A DNA stretch of 12,467 bases from JAMCRM01 sp041685075. Its GTDB lineage: Bacteria; Acidobacteriota; Terriglobia; Bryobacterales; Bryobacteraceae. The translations under genes were made by a program, and so were the position numbers. The stretch is taken from the NCBI GenBank assembly GCA_041685075.1, contig JAWLGN010000155.1:1-12467 (forward strand), written 5' to 3'. Shown here in pieces: positions 6,864-12,467 of the stretch. The notes beneath the pieces were generated by a model. It made no database searches and had not been told where the DNA came from. It worked only from the letters and a program-made list of their open reading frames with translations. How positions within the stretch are numbered: the stretch's first letter is position 1; each line of letters begins with the position of its first letter.

Positions 6864-7412
6864 ATGCTTCCGACCCGCGCCGTTATTGCTGTGCTGCTGC
6901 TCTCCGGGTGGTGCGCCGCGCAGGTGCGCCCGTGCGACTGCGATCTCTCCGACCCGGTCAAGCTCGCCCAGCGGCAATGCGGCCTCTGCCGCGAGGCCGA
7001 AAAGCAGCCGCTCGATCAGCCTTACTTCTACTTAAAAGACGTGAACCCGCGCAAACCGAACCGCTGGCTGGCCCTGCCGCGGGCGCACTTCGAAGGCGGC
7101 GGTGGGCTCCATCGTATGACGCACGCGCAGCGCACGGGTTTGTGGACCGCCGCCATCAGGAAGGCCCGGGAGTTGTGGGGCGACGCCTGGGGCATCGCCA
7201 TCAACGGCGACCACGTGCGCACCCAGTGCCACGCGCACGTTCACATCGGCAAGCTGCTCCAGGGAGTCGAAACGTCGAACTTCGTCTTGGTCAACGGCCC
7301 GGAAGAGATTCCCCTGCCCAAGAACGGCACCGGGCTGTGGATCCACCCCGTGGGCAACCGGCTTCACGTGCACGTGGGAGAAGAGATCACCGAAACGGTG
7401 CTGCTAAGGTAG
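6864..7412 (+). CDS. Secreted HIT-like domain protein
   Basis: 182 residues. Residues 1-20 look like a Sec signal peptide (MLPTR, then a hydrophobic core, then CAAQ). Cys17 is not in a proper lipobox because Trp precedes it. The mature part follows the HIT fold: a Cys pair CGLC (39-42) where HIT proteins often have a zinc-binding CxxC, then YFYLKDVNPRKPNRWLALPRAHF (split at 54-65 and 66-76), the region that binds the nucleotide ribose. The histidine triad is H123-A-H125-V-H127 within RTQCHAHVHIGKL. HIT enzymes hydrolyse or transfer nucleoside phosphates. The 'NGDHVRTQCHAHVHI' context also resembles CDP-diacylglycerol pyrophosphatase (Cdh), itself membrane-associated, but this protein is shorter. 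Extra cysteines at 24 and 26 suggest disulfides or metal binding. The altronate dehydratase gene starts 4 nt after its stop. The substrate is unknown. Confidence 0.85.
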   Translation: MLPTRAVIAVLLLSGWCAAQVRPCDCDLSDPVKLAQRQCGLCREAEKQPLDQPYFYLKDVNPRKPNRWLALPRAHFEGGGGLHRMTHAQRTGLWTAAIRKARELWGDAWGIAINGDHVRTQCHAHVHIGKLLQGVETSNFVLVNGPEEIPLPKNGTGLWIHPVGNRLHVHVGEEITETVLLR

Positions 7413-7416
7413 AAGG

Positions 7417-8946
7417 ATGCTCGTGGAGATTGCCGGGCCGGCGGAGGGGAACCCGGCCATCCGGCTGCACCCCTCTGACAACGTCGCGGTGGCCCGCATG
7501 CCGCTGCCGGCGGGAATGGAAACCACTGCCGGTGGCGCGCACGTGCGGCTCCGCGAGGCGATCCCCGCGGGCCATAAAGTGGCGCTGGCGGCGATTGGGG
7601 CCGGCGATGCCGTGCGGCGCTACGGCGAGGTCATCGGCCGCGCCGCGCGCGACATCCTGCCCGGCGAGCACGTCCACACCCACAACCTGGCCTACGAGGA
7701 AGTTGCGCTCGAGTACCAGCTTCCCGCTGCCGAACGTCCCATCCCGGAGCCGCCTCCGGACGCCCCCACCTGGCAGGGTTATGCGCGCGAGGACGGCCGC
7801 GCCGGCACCCGCAATTACATCGCGGTAGTGGCGGCCAGCAACTGCGCGGCCCATACGGCTGAGTGCATCGCCCGCAGCTACCACGGTGAAAAGCTGCCCC
7901 CAGGGGTCGACGGCGTGGTGGCCTTCCCGCACGCCGACGGCTGCGGCCATGCCTTCGGCCCGGATATGGACCAGTTCCGCCGCACCATCGCCGGGGTGCT
8001 GGTGCATCCCAACGTTTCCGCCGCTCTCCTGCTGGGGCTGGGCTGCGAGGTCAACCAGGTGGACTGGTACCTGGGCCCGGAGGGACCGCGCGGGCGCGTG
8101 GCTGCCCTCACGCTGCAAGCCTCCGGCGGCACGCGCGGCGCGGTGGAGGCGGCGCGGCGCGAGATTGCCCGCTTCATCGAGCGCGCCGCGGAAGAACGCC
8201 GCGTGGAACTGCCTGCCTCCCGGCTCCTCCTGGGGCTCAACTGCGGCGGCTCGGATTCCTTCTCCGGTATCACGGCCAACCCAGCGCTGGGCATCTGCGC
8301 GGACCTTCTGGCCGCGGCCGGCGGGACCCCCGTGCTGGCCGAAACGCCCGAAATCGTCGGTGCGCAGCACCTGCTGGTGCGCCGCGCGCGCAGCCGCGCT
8401 GTAGCCGAAAAGCTGCTCGGCTTCATCGACGCCTACCGGAGCTACCTGGCGCGCTTCGGCGAAAGCTTCGACGACAATCCCTCGCCCGGGAACAAGGAGG
8501 GCGGCCTCAGCAACATCGTCGAGAAGGCCCTCGGGGCGGTGGCCAAGGGCGGCTCCTCGACGCTCAACGATGCCGTGGACTACGCCCAGCGAATCTGTGG
8601 TCCCGGCTTCGTCTTCATGAACACCCCGGGCTACGATCCGGTATCGCTCGCCGGCCTGGCCGCGGGCGGCTGCAACCTCATCGCCTTCACCACCGGGCGC
8701 GGCAGCGCCATCGGCTTTCCCACCGTGCCGGTCATCAAGATCGCGAGCAACAGCGCCACCTTTGAGCGCATGCGCGACAACATGGACGTGAATGCCGGCG
8801 CCGCGGCGGGCGGCGGGCGTACGCTCGACGACGTGGGCCGCGAAATCTTCGCCCTGGCCCTGCGGGTAGCCTCCGGGGAGCGCACCGCCGCCGAGCGCCT
8901 GGGCCACCACGAGTTCGTCCCCTGGCGGATCGGCCCCGTGATGTAG
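7417..8946 (+). CDS. uxaA: Altronate dehydratase (UxaA) family sugar-acid dehydratase
   Basis: 509 residues, matching full-length UxaA. It has an N-terminal SAF domain (about 18-102, with LREAIPAGHKVAL and DILPGEHVHTHN) and then the large dehydratase domain. Motifs in order: GYAREDGRAGTRNYI (121-135), HADGCGHAFG (172-181), LGLGCEVNQ (206-214), LNCGGSDSFSG (274-284), NPSPGNKEGGLSNI (354-367), FTTGRGSAIGFPTVPVIKI (split at 424-432 and 433-442) and NMDVNAG (455-461). UxaA removes water from D-altronate to give 2-keto-3-deoxygluconate in galacturonate breakdown, using a divalent metal; close relatives act on galactarate or other sugar acids, so the substrate is not certain. AAGG at 7406-7409 gives a Shine-Dalgarno, and the 4-nt gap after the HIT gene indicates one operon. 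No uxaB, uxaC or kdgK is nearby. Confidence 0.92.
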   Translation: MLVEIAGPAEGNPAIRLHPSDNVAVARMPLPAGMETTAGGAHVRLREAIPAGHKVALAAIGAGDAVRRYGEVIGRAARDILPGEHVHTHNLAYEEVALEYQLPAAERPIPEPPPDAPTWQGYAREDGRAGTRNYIAVVAASNCAAHTAECIARSYHGEKLPPGVDGVVAFPHADGCGHAFGPDMDQFRRTIAGVLVHPNVSAALLLGLGCEVNQVDWYLGPEGPRGRVAALTLQASGGTRGAVEAARREIARFIERAAEERRVELPASRLLLGLNCGGSDSFSGITANPALGICADLLAAAGGTPVLAETPEIVGAQHLLVRRARSRAVAEKLLGFIDAYRSYLARFGESFDDNPSPGNKEGGLSNIVEKALGAVAKGGSSTLNDAVDYAQRICGPGFVFMNTPGYDPVSLAGLAAGGCNLIAFTTGRGSAIGFPTVPVIKIASNSATFERMRDNMDVNAGAAAGGGRTLDDVGREIFALALRVASGERTAAERLGHHEFVPWRIGPVM

Positions 8947-8970
8947 CGCGCACTTTATCCAAAAAAGCAC

Positions 8971-8999
8971 TTGTCGAGACCGTCCGCTGGAGCTATACT
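8971..8999 (+). promoter_or_regulatory. Promoter for the membrane protein-regulator-uppS genes
   Basis: TTGTCG (8971-8976) and TATACT (8994-8999) are separated by exactly 17 nt. The -35 matches TTGACA at four of six bases and the -10 at five of six. The -10 ends only 6 nt before the ATG at 9006, which predicts transcription starting at or very near the A of the start codon. No Shine-Dalgarno lies between. This is the best-formed promoter in the window. Confidence 0.6.
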
Positions 9000-9005
9000 G
9001 CGGCT

Positions 9006-9611
9006 ATGGCGACTGTCCATCCCATCCGGCGCGCGCCGGTGGCGCTCCATGACCATGCCATGGACAACTTGCGCTATATCCGCCAGACCATGGAGCGCGC
9101 GGCGTCGTTCACCGCCGTGCCGGGTGTGGGCGGTGTGGTGATCGGGTGTACGGCGCTGGCCGCCGCCGTGGTGGCCGCCGGTCGAGAAACGCTGGACGGC
9201 TGGCTTGCGGTTTGGCTTGCGGAAGGGCTGCTGGCGTGGATCATCGGGTTGGCCGGCACGGTGCTCAAGTCGCGGCGGTCGCACATGCCGCTGCTCTCCG
9301 GGCCGGGGCGCAAGTTTATCCTGGGTTTCGCCCCGCCGCTGGCCGTTGGCGGGCTCCTCACCCTGGCGCTCTACCGCGCCGGCGTGGGCCAGCCTCTGCC
9401 CGGCATGTGGATGCTGCTCTACGGCGCGGGCGTCTTCACCGGAGGGGCGGCTTCGGTGCGGGTAGTGCCGCTCATGGGCCTGTGTTTCATGGCGCTGGGC
9501 GCGGGCGCCCTGTTCGCACCGGCAGTCTGGGGCAACTGGTTTCTGGCGGCCGGGTTCGGCGGTTTCCACGTCCTCTTCGGAATCATTATTACGGTGAAAT
9601 ACGGTGGCTAA
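9006..9611 (+). CDS. Six-span membrane protein paired with a winged-helix regulator
   Basis: 201 residues, function unknown. A polar N-terminus (about 1-34, with HDHAMDNLRYIRQTMERA) is followed by hydrophobic spans at about 35-58, 65-87, 104-124, 132-150, 152-172 and 176-196; a short basic loop (KSRRSHMPLLSGPGRK, 88-103) probably faces the cytoplasm. No transporter or enzyme motif is seen. ATG 9006 is chosen because a good promoter ends 6 nt upstream, so the mRNA should be leaderless. ATG 9060 (MDNLRYI) is an alternative but lacks any better signal. The stop codon overlaps the GTG start of the regulator gene by 8 nt, so the two are co-translated and probably work together; a sensor or target role for the membrane protein is inference. 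Confidence 0.8.
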   Translation: MATVHPIRRAPVALHDHAMDNLRYIRQTMERAASFTAVPGVGGVVIGCTALAAAVVAAGRETLDGWLAVWLAEGLLAWIIGLAGTVLKSRRSHMPLLSGPGRKFILGFAPPLAVGGLLTLALYRAGVGQPLPGMWMLLYGAGVFTGGAASVRVVPLMGLCFMALGAGALFAPAVWGNWFLAAGFGGFHVLFGIIITVKYGG

Positions 9612-9966
9612 ACAGAACGCGGCGTTGAAGAAAAACGACCGGAAACTACGGCTGGCGGAGATTGCGGCCGGCCAGCCGCGGCTCGACCGCATTATCCACG
9701 AGCGGCTGCGGCTGGGCATTGTGAGCGCCCTGGCGGCCAACCAGTCGCTCACGTTCAACGAGTTGAAAAAGCTGCTCCAGACGACTGACGGCAACCTCAG
9801 CGTGCACGCGCGCAAGCTGGAGGAGGCAGGCTACATCCAGGTGACCAAGTCGTTCGAAAACCGCCTGCCCAAGACCGAGTACCGCCTGACCTCCTCCGGC
9901 CGGCGCGCGCTGGAGCGCTACCTGGACCACATGGAAGCCCTCATCCGGGCCATGCGGGACCGCTGA
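9604..9966 (+). CDS. Winged-helix transcriptional regulator (HTH_34/MarR-ArsR-like)
   Basis: 120 residues: a single winged-helix DNA-binding domain with no separate ligand domain. After a basic, disordered start (MAKQNAALKKNDRKLR), residues 25-45 form the first helix (RLDRIIHERLRLGIVSAL). The helix-turn-helix is at about 49-75, with FNELKKLLQTTDGNLSVHA and the recognition helix NLSVHARKLEEAGYI. The wing follows (VTKSFENRLPKTEYRLTSSG, 80-99), then a C-terminal helix likely used for dimer formation. This is the pattern of PF13601 regulators. The GTG start lies inside the last codons of the membrane protein gene (GTGGCTAA overlap), so translation depends on it. It may control its own operon or the uppS start region, where an inverted repeat lies 26 nt past its stop; this is inference. 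Confidence 0.88.
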   Translation: MAKQNAALKKNDRKLRLAEIAAGQPRLDRIIHERLRLGIVSALAANQSLTFNELKKLLQTTDGNLSVHARKLEEAGYIQVTKSFENRLPKTEYRLTSSGRRALERYLDHMEALIRAMRDR

Positions 9967-9981
9967 GGGCGGGGTTTTTTT
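9960..9981 (+). promoter_or_regulatory. Short hairpin plus T7 run before uppS (attenuator-like)
   Basis: CCGC (9960-9963) can pair with GCGG (9969-9972) over a 5-nt loop, and a run of seven T (9975-9981) follows two G later. The stem is only 4 bp, weak for an intrinsic terminator, and the uppS ATG follows the last T directly. It could be a partial terminator between regulator and uppS, or an unstructured U-rich ribosome-entry stretch. Confidence 0.25.
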
Positions 9982-10722
9982 ATGGCCTTGAACTTTGATT
10001 CTCAAAGTACTTCGAAGGGTCTCCACGCGGCCATTATCATGGACGGCAACGGGCGTTGGGCCGCGGCCAGCGGCCTGCCCCGGGTGGCCGGGCATCGCGC
10101 CGGCGCCACCGCCGCCCGCCGCGTGATCGAAGCCTGTCCGAAGCTGGGCATCGGCATTCTCACGCTCTACGCCTTCTCCTCGGACAACTGGCGCCGCCCG
10201 CCCGAGGAGGTTTCGGCCCTGATGGAACTGTTGGGCAGCTATCTCGACAGCGAAACCGCCGGCCTGGTGGAGAACGGAGTGCGGCTGGAGGTCATCGGCC
10301 GCCGCGATCGCCTGGTGCCTCACCTGGTGCGCGCCATCGAGCGGGCCGAAGCCGCCACTGCCCGGGGCCAGCGGCTGTTGCTGCGGGTGGCGGTGGATTA
10401 TTCCGCCCGCGACCAGATCCTGCGCGCAGCCGCCGCCGCGGCCCGCAACGGCGGCCTGACGCGCGAAGCGCTCGCCCTCCACCTGGGCCCCGAGGTGGAC
10501 CTGCTGATCCGCACCGGGGGCGAGCGGCGGCTGAGCGACTTTCTGCTCTGGGAGTGCGCCTACGCGGAGCTGATCTTTTCCCCCTGCATGTGGCCCGACT
10601 TCGATGGGGTGCATCTGGCGGCCGCCATGCGCGAATTTCACGCCCGCGAGCGCCGCTTCGGCGCCGTGCCGCCCGCCGCCCGCGCCCGGACCAACGGCGC
10701 TGCCGCACGCTGGCTGGACTAA
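9982..10722 (+). CDS. uppS: Isoprenyl (undecaprenyl) diphosphate synthase
   Basis: 246 residues, the normal length. The enzyme adds isopentenyl units in cis to farnesyl diphosphate, making the lipid carrier for peptidoglycan and other glycans. Signatures: HAAIIMDGNGRWA (15-27, catalytic Asp21), GLPRVAGHRAG (31-41), LTLYAFSSDNWRRP (60-73), and LLIRTGGERRLSDFLLW (174-190, with the diphosphate-binding Arg177, Arg183 and Ser185), followed by ECAYAELIF and WPDFDG (204-209). SDF replaces the SNF seen in the Escherichia coli enzyme. The first 13 residues are poorly conserved and encoded by AT-rich codons; ATG 9982 is most likely, and TTG 9988 is possible. It begins 15 nt after the regulator stop, so co-transcription from the 8971-8999 promoter is likely. 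The usual cdsA/dxr/rseP neighbours are absent, so it may be a second or relocated copy. Confidence 0.93.
   Translation: MALNFDSQSTSKGLHAAIIMDGNGRWAAASGLPRVAGHRAGATAARRVIEACPKLGIGILTLYAFSSDNWRRPPEEVSALMELLGSYLDSETAGLVENGVRLEVIGRRDRLVPHLVRAIERAEAATARGQRLLLRVAVDYSARDQILRAAAAAARNGGLTREALALHLGPEVDLLIRTGGERRLSDFLLWECAYAELIFSPCMWPDFDGVHLAAAMREFHARERRFGAVPPAARARTNGAAARWLD
9992..10008. repeat. Perfect inverted repeat in the first uppS codons (candidate operator)
   Basis: ACTTTGA and TCAAAGT form perfect 7-bp arms around TTC. The element covers uppS codons 4-9 and is AT-rich in a GC-rich genome. Its symmetry and size suit a dimeric winged-helix protein, and such a gene ends 26 nt upstream. It could also fold as an RNA hairpin over the start of the uppS message. 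The regulator link is inference. Confidence 0.35.
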
Positions 10723-10735
10723 CCGTGCATTGCGT

Positions 10736-10741
10736 TACAAT
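10736..10741 (+). promoter_or_regulatory. Candidate -10 box next to the 79-residue ORF start
   Basis: TACAAT (five of six matches) ends 9 nt before the ATG at 10751, inside the 28-nt gap after uppS. No Shine-Dalgarno precedes that ATG and no clear -35 is found, so a near-leaderless transcript for this gene and the acyl-CoA dehydrogenase is predicted. Confidence 0.35.
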
Positions 10742-10750
10742 GCCGGTTCG

Positions 10751-10990
10751 ATGAGACGGCTGGAAGATCTCAAGGCCGTGATCGGGCGTTCTCCGGAGAC
10801 GCTGACCACCCGGGAGCGTAGCGCCCTGGCCGGCCAGTACATCGCCATGGAAGTTTACACCCCGGCCGCCCCGCCGCGCCGCCACATCGAGGCCATCGGC
10901 GGGAGCGTTGCCGAGTGCGTGCGGCAGTTGCAAGAGCGCGGGCTCGACCCTGCCCGGTTCGAGTTCACCCGGATCGAACCTGCTTTTTAA
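10751..10990 (+). CDS. Small hypothetical protein (79 aa)
   Basis: I do not recognise a family. The 79 residues are soluble and mixed-charge, with no signal peptide or membrane span. By eye: a helix (MRRLEDLKAVIG), a second helix around TTRERSALAGQYIAMEVY (18-35), a Pro-rich turn (TPAAPPRRH), a third helix (VAECVRQLQERGLDPARF, 52-69) and a final strand (EFTRIEPAF). The frame is open upstream to 10604, but that part overlaps uppS and looks like shadow translation. ATG 10751 lies just after a TACAAT box. The stop is 19 nt before the acyl-CoA dehydrogenase start, so the pair is probably co-transcribed, perhaps with a shared role. The clean spacing to both neighbours argues for a real gene. Confidence 0.65.
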   Translation: MRRLEDLKAVIGRSPETLTTRERSALAGQYIAMEVYTPAAPPRRHIEAIGGSVAECVRQLQERGLDPARFEFTRIEPAF

Positions 10991-11009
10991 CCCGAAAGGA
11001 ACCGTTCCC

Positions 11010-12467
11010 ATGTCCACCGCAGCCCAGAAATCGTTCGAAACCATGCGTGCGCTTCCCGGCGACGACGTACGCCAGATCCTGTGGCGCTTCGCAGGCCGCT
11101 ACGACCTCCAGATGCTGGTGCAATCGGCACGCGCGGTGGCGCGCGGCCCGGTGGCCAAACTGGTCGCGGCCGGCGCCCGCAACTCGCACGAATGGACCGC
11201 CGAGAAGGCCACCTTGCTCGAAGCCTTCGACCAGGCGGGCATCACCGCGGTCTACATGGACCCGGAGGAGGGCGGCTTCATCGAGGGGCCGAAGAACCTG
11301 GCGCTGGCACTGGTGGCATTCGAACTGGCCTGGGTGGATGCCGGCGCGGCCACGGGCGCCCTGGCGGGCTGCCTGGCGCTTTCGCCGATTCACGAGCGCG
11401 GCACCCCGGAGCAGAAGGCGCACTACATGTCGCTGTGCGCGCCGCCGCCTCCCGGCGAAGATCGCCGGCCCTGGCGCGGCGCTTTCGCCTTAACCGAGCC
11501 GCTGCCCTATGTGGGGGTGGAGACCGGACTGCTGGGAGGCAAGGTGCGGGTGGCCGAGTGGCCCGAGGGCGGCGAGCCCGTCCTCCAGGTGGACAAGCGC
11601 GGCCGCTTCATCACCAACATGGGCTTCGCCGACTTCGTTACCGCGGCGGTGGAGTCCGACGACCCGCGCATCAAGGGCACCTGCATGGTCATCCTGGAGG
11701 AGAACGACCCGGGCGTCTACGACCGCGGCACCCCCACCCGCAAGCTGGTGCACCAGCTTTCCTCCACCGGCGACCCGGTCTTCAGTCTCAAGGTGCCGGC
11801 CAGCCGCATCATCGGCGGCTACACCGTCAAGGACGGCGTCATCGTTCCGCGCTTCAACCACGGGGAGATCATCGAGGCGGTCTTCCGCCGCACGCGCGTG
11901 ACCGTGGGGATCATGACCTCGGCCAAGTTGTTGAGCGCCGTCGAGCCGGTGGTCCGCTACCAGCGGGGGCGGTTCCGCGGGGGAGAAAGCGCCACGCCGG
12001 GCTCGCCGCGCTACGAACTCGGGCTGCAGCTCAAGCAGGATTCCCTGCACCGGCTGGTGGATGTGTGGGCCACCGGGGAGGCCAGCGCCTCGCTGGGCTT
12101 TGCCGCCGCGCGGCTGTTCGATGAGCTGGACCCCGCGGAGCGGGAGAAGGACCGCATCTTCGCGGAGCAGGGCATCGGCGGAGGCACCTCCGTGATTCGC
12201 GCCATGCGCAAGGTGCAGAAGGAGGCGCTCGCCTGGCTCGCCAAACCCGAAGGCGAGGCTGCGCCGCTGGTGAAGTTCGCTTTGCTCGATAGCGTCGCAA
12301 ACGTGCTGTGCCCCGCCTGTAAGCTCTGGAACACCGGCCATGGCGCCACCATGATGCGGGAAGCGGTCAGCCTGATGGGCGGCTACGGCATCACGGAGGA
12401 CTGCCCCGGCTTCCTGGGCCACAAGTGGATGGACGCGCAGCTCGAAGCCACCTACGAAGGGCCGGAG
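11010..12467 (+). CDS. Acyl-CoA dehydrogenase family protein (partial, 3' end missing)
   Basis: 486 codons are open from ATG 11010 to the last base; the stop lies outside. AAAGGA (10995-11000) is a Shine-Dalgarno 9 nt before the ATG. These FAD enzymes make the alpha-beta double bond in acyl-CoA and pass electrons to ETF. The helical N-domain reaches about residue 145 (YMDPEEGGFIEG, LAGCLALSPIHERGTPEQKAHY). The beta domain starts with FALTEP, the flavin-contact motif, and has RFITNMGFADFVTAA. The C-domain has FRRTRVTVGIMTSAKLL, a YQRGRFRGG segment in place of the common R-x-x-FG, MGGYGITEDCPGF, and QLEATYEGPE at the very end. That last motif holds the Glu that serves as catalytic base in many family members. 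After FALTEP the usual GSD is missing (PLPYVGVETG). A CPAC motif precedes KLWNTGHGA. The length suggests a larger subgroup; the substrate is unknown. Confidence 0.88.
   Translation, partial: MSTAAQKSFETMRALPGDDVRQILWRFAGRYDLQMLVQSARAVARGPVAKLVAAGARNSHEWTAEKATLLEAFDQAGITAVYMDPEEGGFIEGPKNLALALVAFELAWVDAGAATGALAGCLALSPIHERGTPEQKAHYMSLCAPPPPGEDRRPWRGAFALTEPLPYVGVETGLLGGKVRVAEWPEGGEPVLQVDKRGRFITNMGFADFVTAAVESDDPRIKGTCMVILEENDPGVYDRGTPTRKLVHQLSSTGDPVFSLKVPASRIIGGYTVKDGVIVPRFNHGEIIEAVFRRTRVTVGIMTSAKLLSAVEPVVRYQRGRFRGGESATPGSPRYELGLQLKQDSLHRLVDVWATGEASASLGFAAARLFDELDPAEREKDRIFAEQGIGGGTSVIRAMRKVQKEALAWLAKPEGEAAPLVKFALLDSVANVLCPACKLWNTGHGATMMREAVSLMGGYGITEDCPGFLGHKWMDAQLEATYEGPE

Noticed and set aside
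7387..8970. 527-codon minus-strand frame opposite uxaA
   Set aside because: Antisense of a fully conserved UxaA gene. It has no recognisable domains or start signals, despite being longer than the real gene.
8950..8972. GCACTT direct repeat as a CRISPR-like or iteron element
   Set aside because: Only two 6-bp copies, which is far too short and too few. Noted only in the promoter finding.
11490..12422. 310-codon minus-strand frame opposite the acyl-CoA dehydrogenase
   Set aside because: The sense strand is open for 486 codons with family motifs throughout. The antisense frame is rich in His/Gly/Ala and has no motif.

Overview
This is a GC-rich, gene-dense chromosomal window with short intergenic gaps, several overlapping or near-touching gene pairs, and no RNA genes, transposases, integrases, phage genes or CRISPR repeats that I could find. 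The gene mix suggests a soil-type Gram-negative heterotroph, and my best guess is Acidobacteriota (Solibacter/Bryobacter-like). The pointers are a secreted 3-keto-disaccharide hydrolase (DUF1080), a Pro/Ala-rich glycine-zipper membrane protein, a small winged-helix regulator paired with a membrane protein, and -10 boxes placed almost on top of start codons. The taxonomic placement is inference; no rRNA or other marker is present.

Layout. 1-239: an AT-richer left edge with no convincing gene, holding a candidate terminator for the gene to its right. 240-1181 (-): membrane-anchored Pro/Ala-rich protein. 1277-2736 (+): dusB (tRNA-dihydrouridine synthase) overlapping rnhA (RNase HI). 2758-3594 (-): unrecognised membrane protein with a pseudopilin-like C-terminus. 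3668-5346 (+): cyclophilin-type prolyl isomerase, DUF1080 hydrolase and nadD in close order. 5349-6800 (-): ArnT-like glycosyltransferase, tail-to-tail with nadD. 6864-8946 (+): secreted HIT-domain protein followed by an altronate dehydratase (UxaA) family enzyme. 9006-10722 (+): six-span membrane protein, winged-helix regulator, and a Z-isoprenyl diphosphate synthase (UppS). 10751-12467 (+): a 79-residue hypothetical protein and an acyl-CoA dehydrogenase that runs off the right end.

How they fit together. Most genes are housekeeping: tRNA modification, RNA/DNA hybrid removal, protein folding, NAD synthesis and undecaprenyl carrier synthesis. They are mixed with catabolic and envelope functions: hexuronate or sugar-acid dehydration, a keto-sugar hydrolase, a lipid-linked sugar transferase and acyl-CoA oxidation. 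UppS (lipid carrier) and the ArnT-like enzyme (which uses polyprenyl-phosphate sugars) are logically related, but they are separate transcription units.

The most interesting signals are regulatory. Six genes have a TAnnnT-type -10 box ending only 5-11 nt before the start codon and no clear Shine-Dalgarno, which suggests leaderless or near-leaderless mRNAs. A perfect 7-bp inverted repeat with a 3-nt spacer lies inside the first codons of uppS, just after the winged-helix regulator gene, and is a candidate operator. I see no defence system or other clearly new multi-gene system here.
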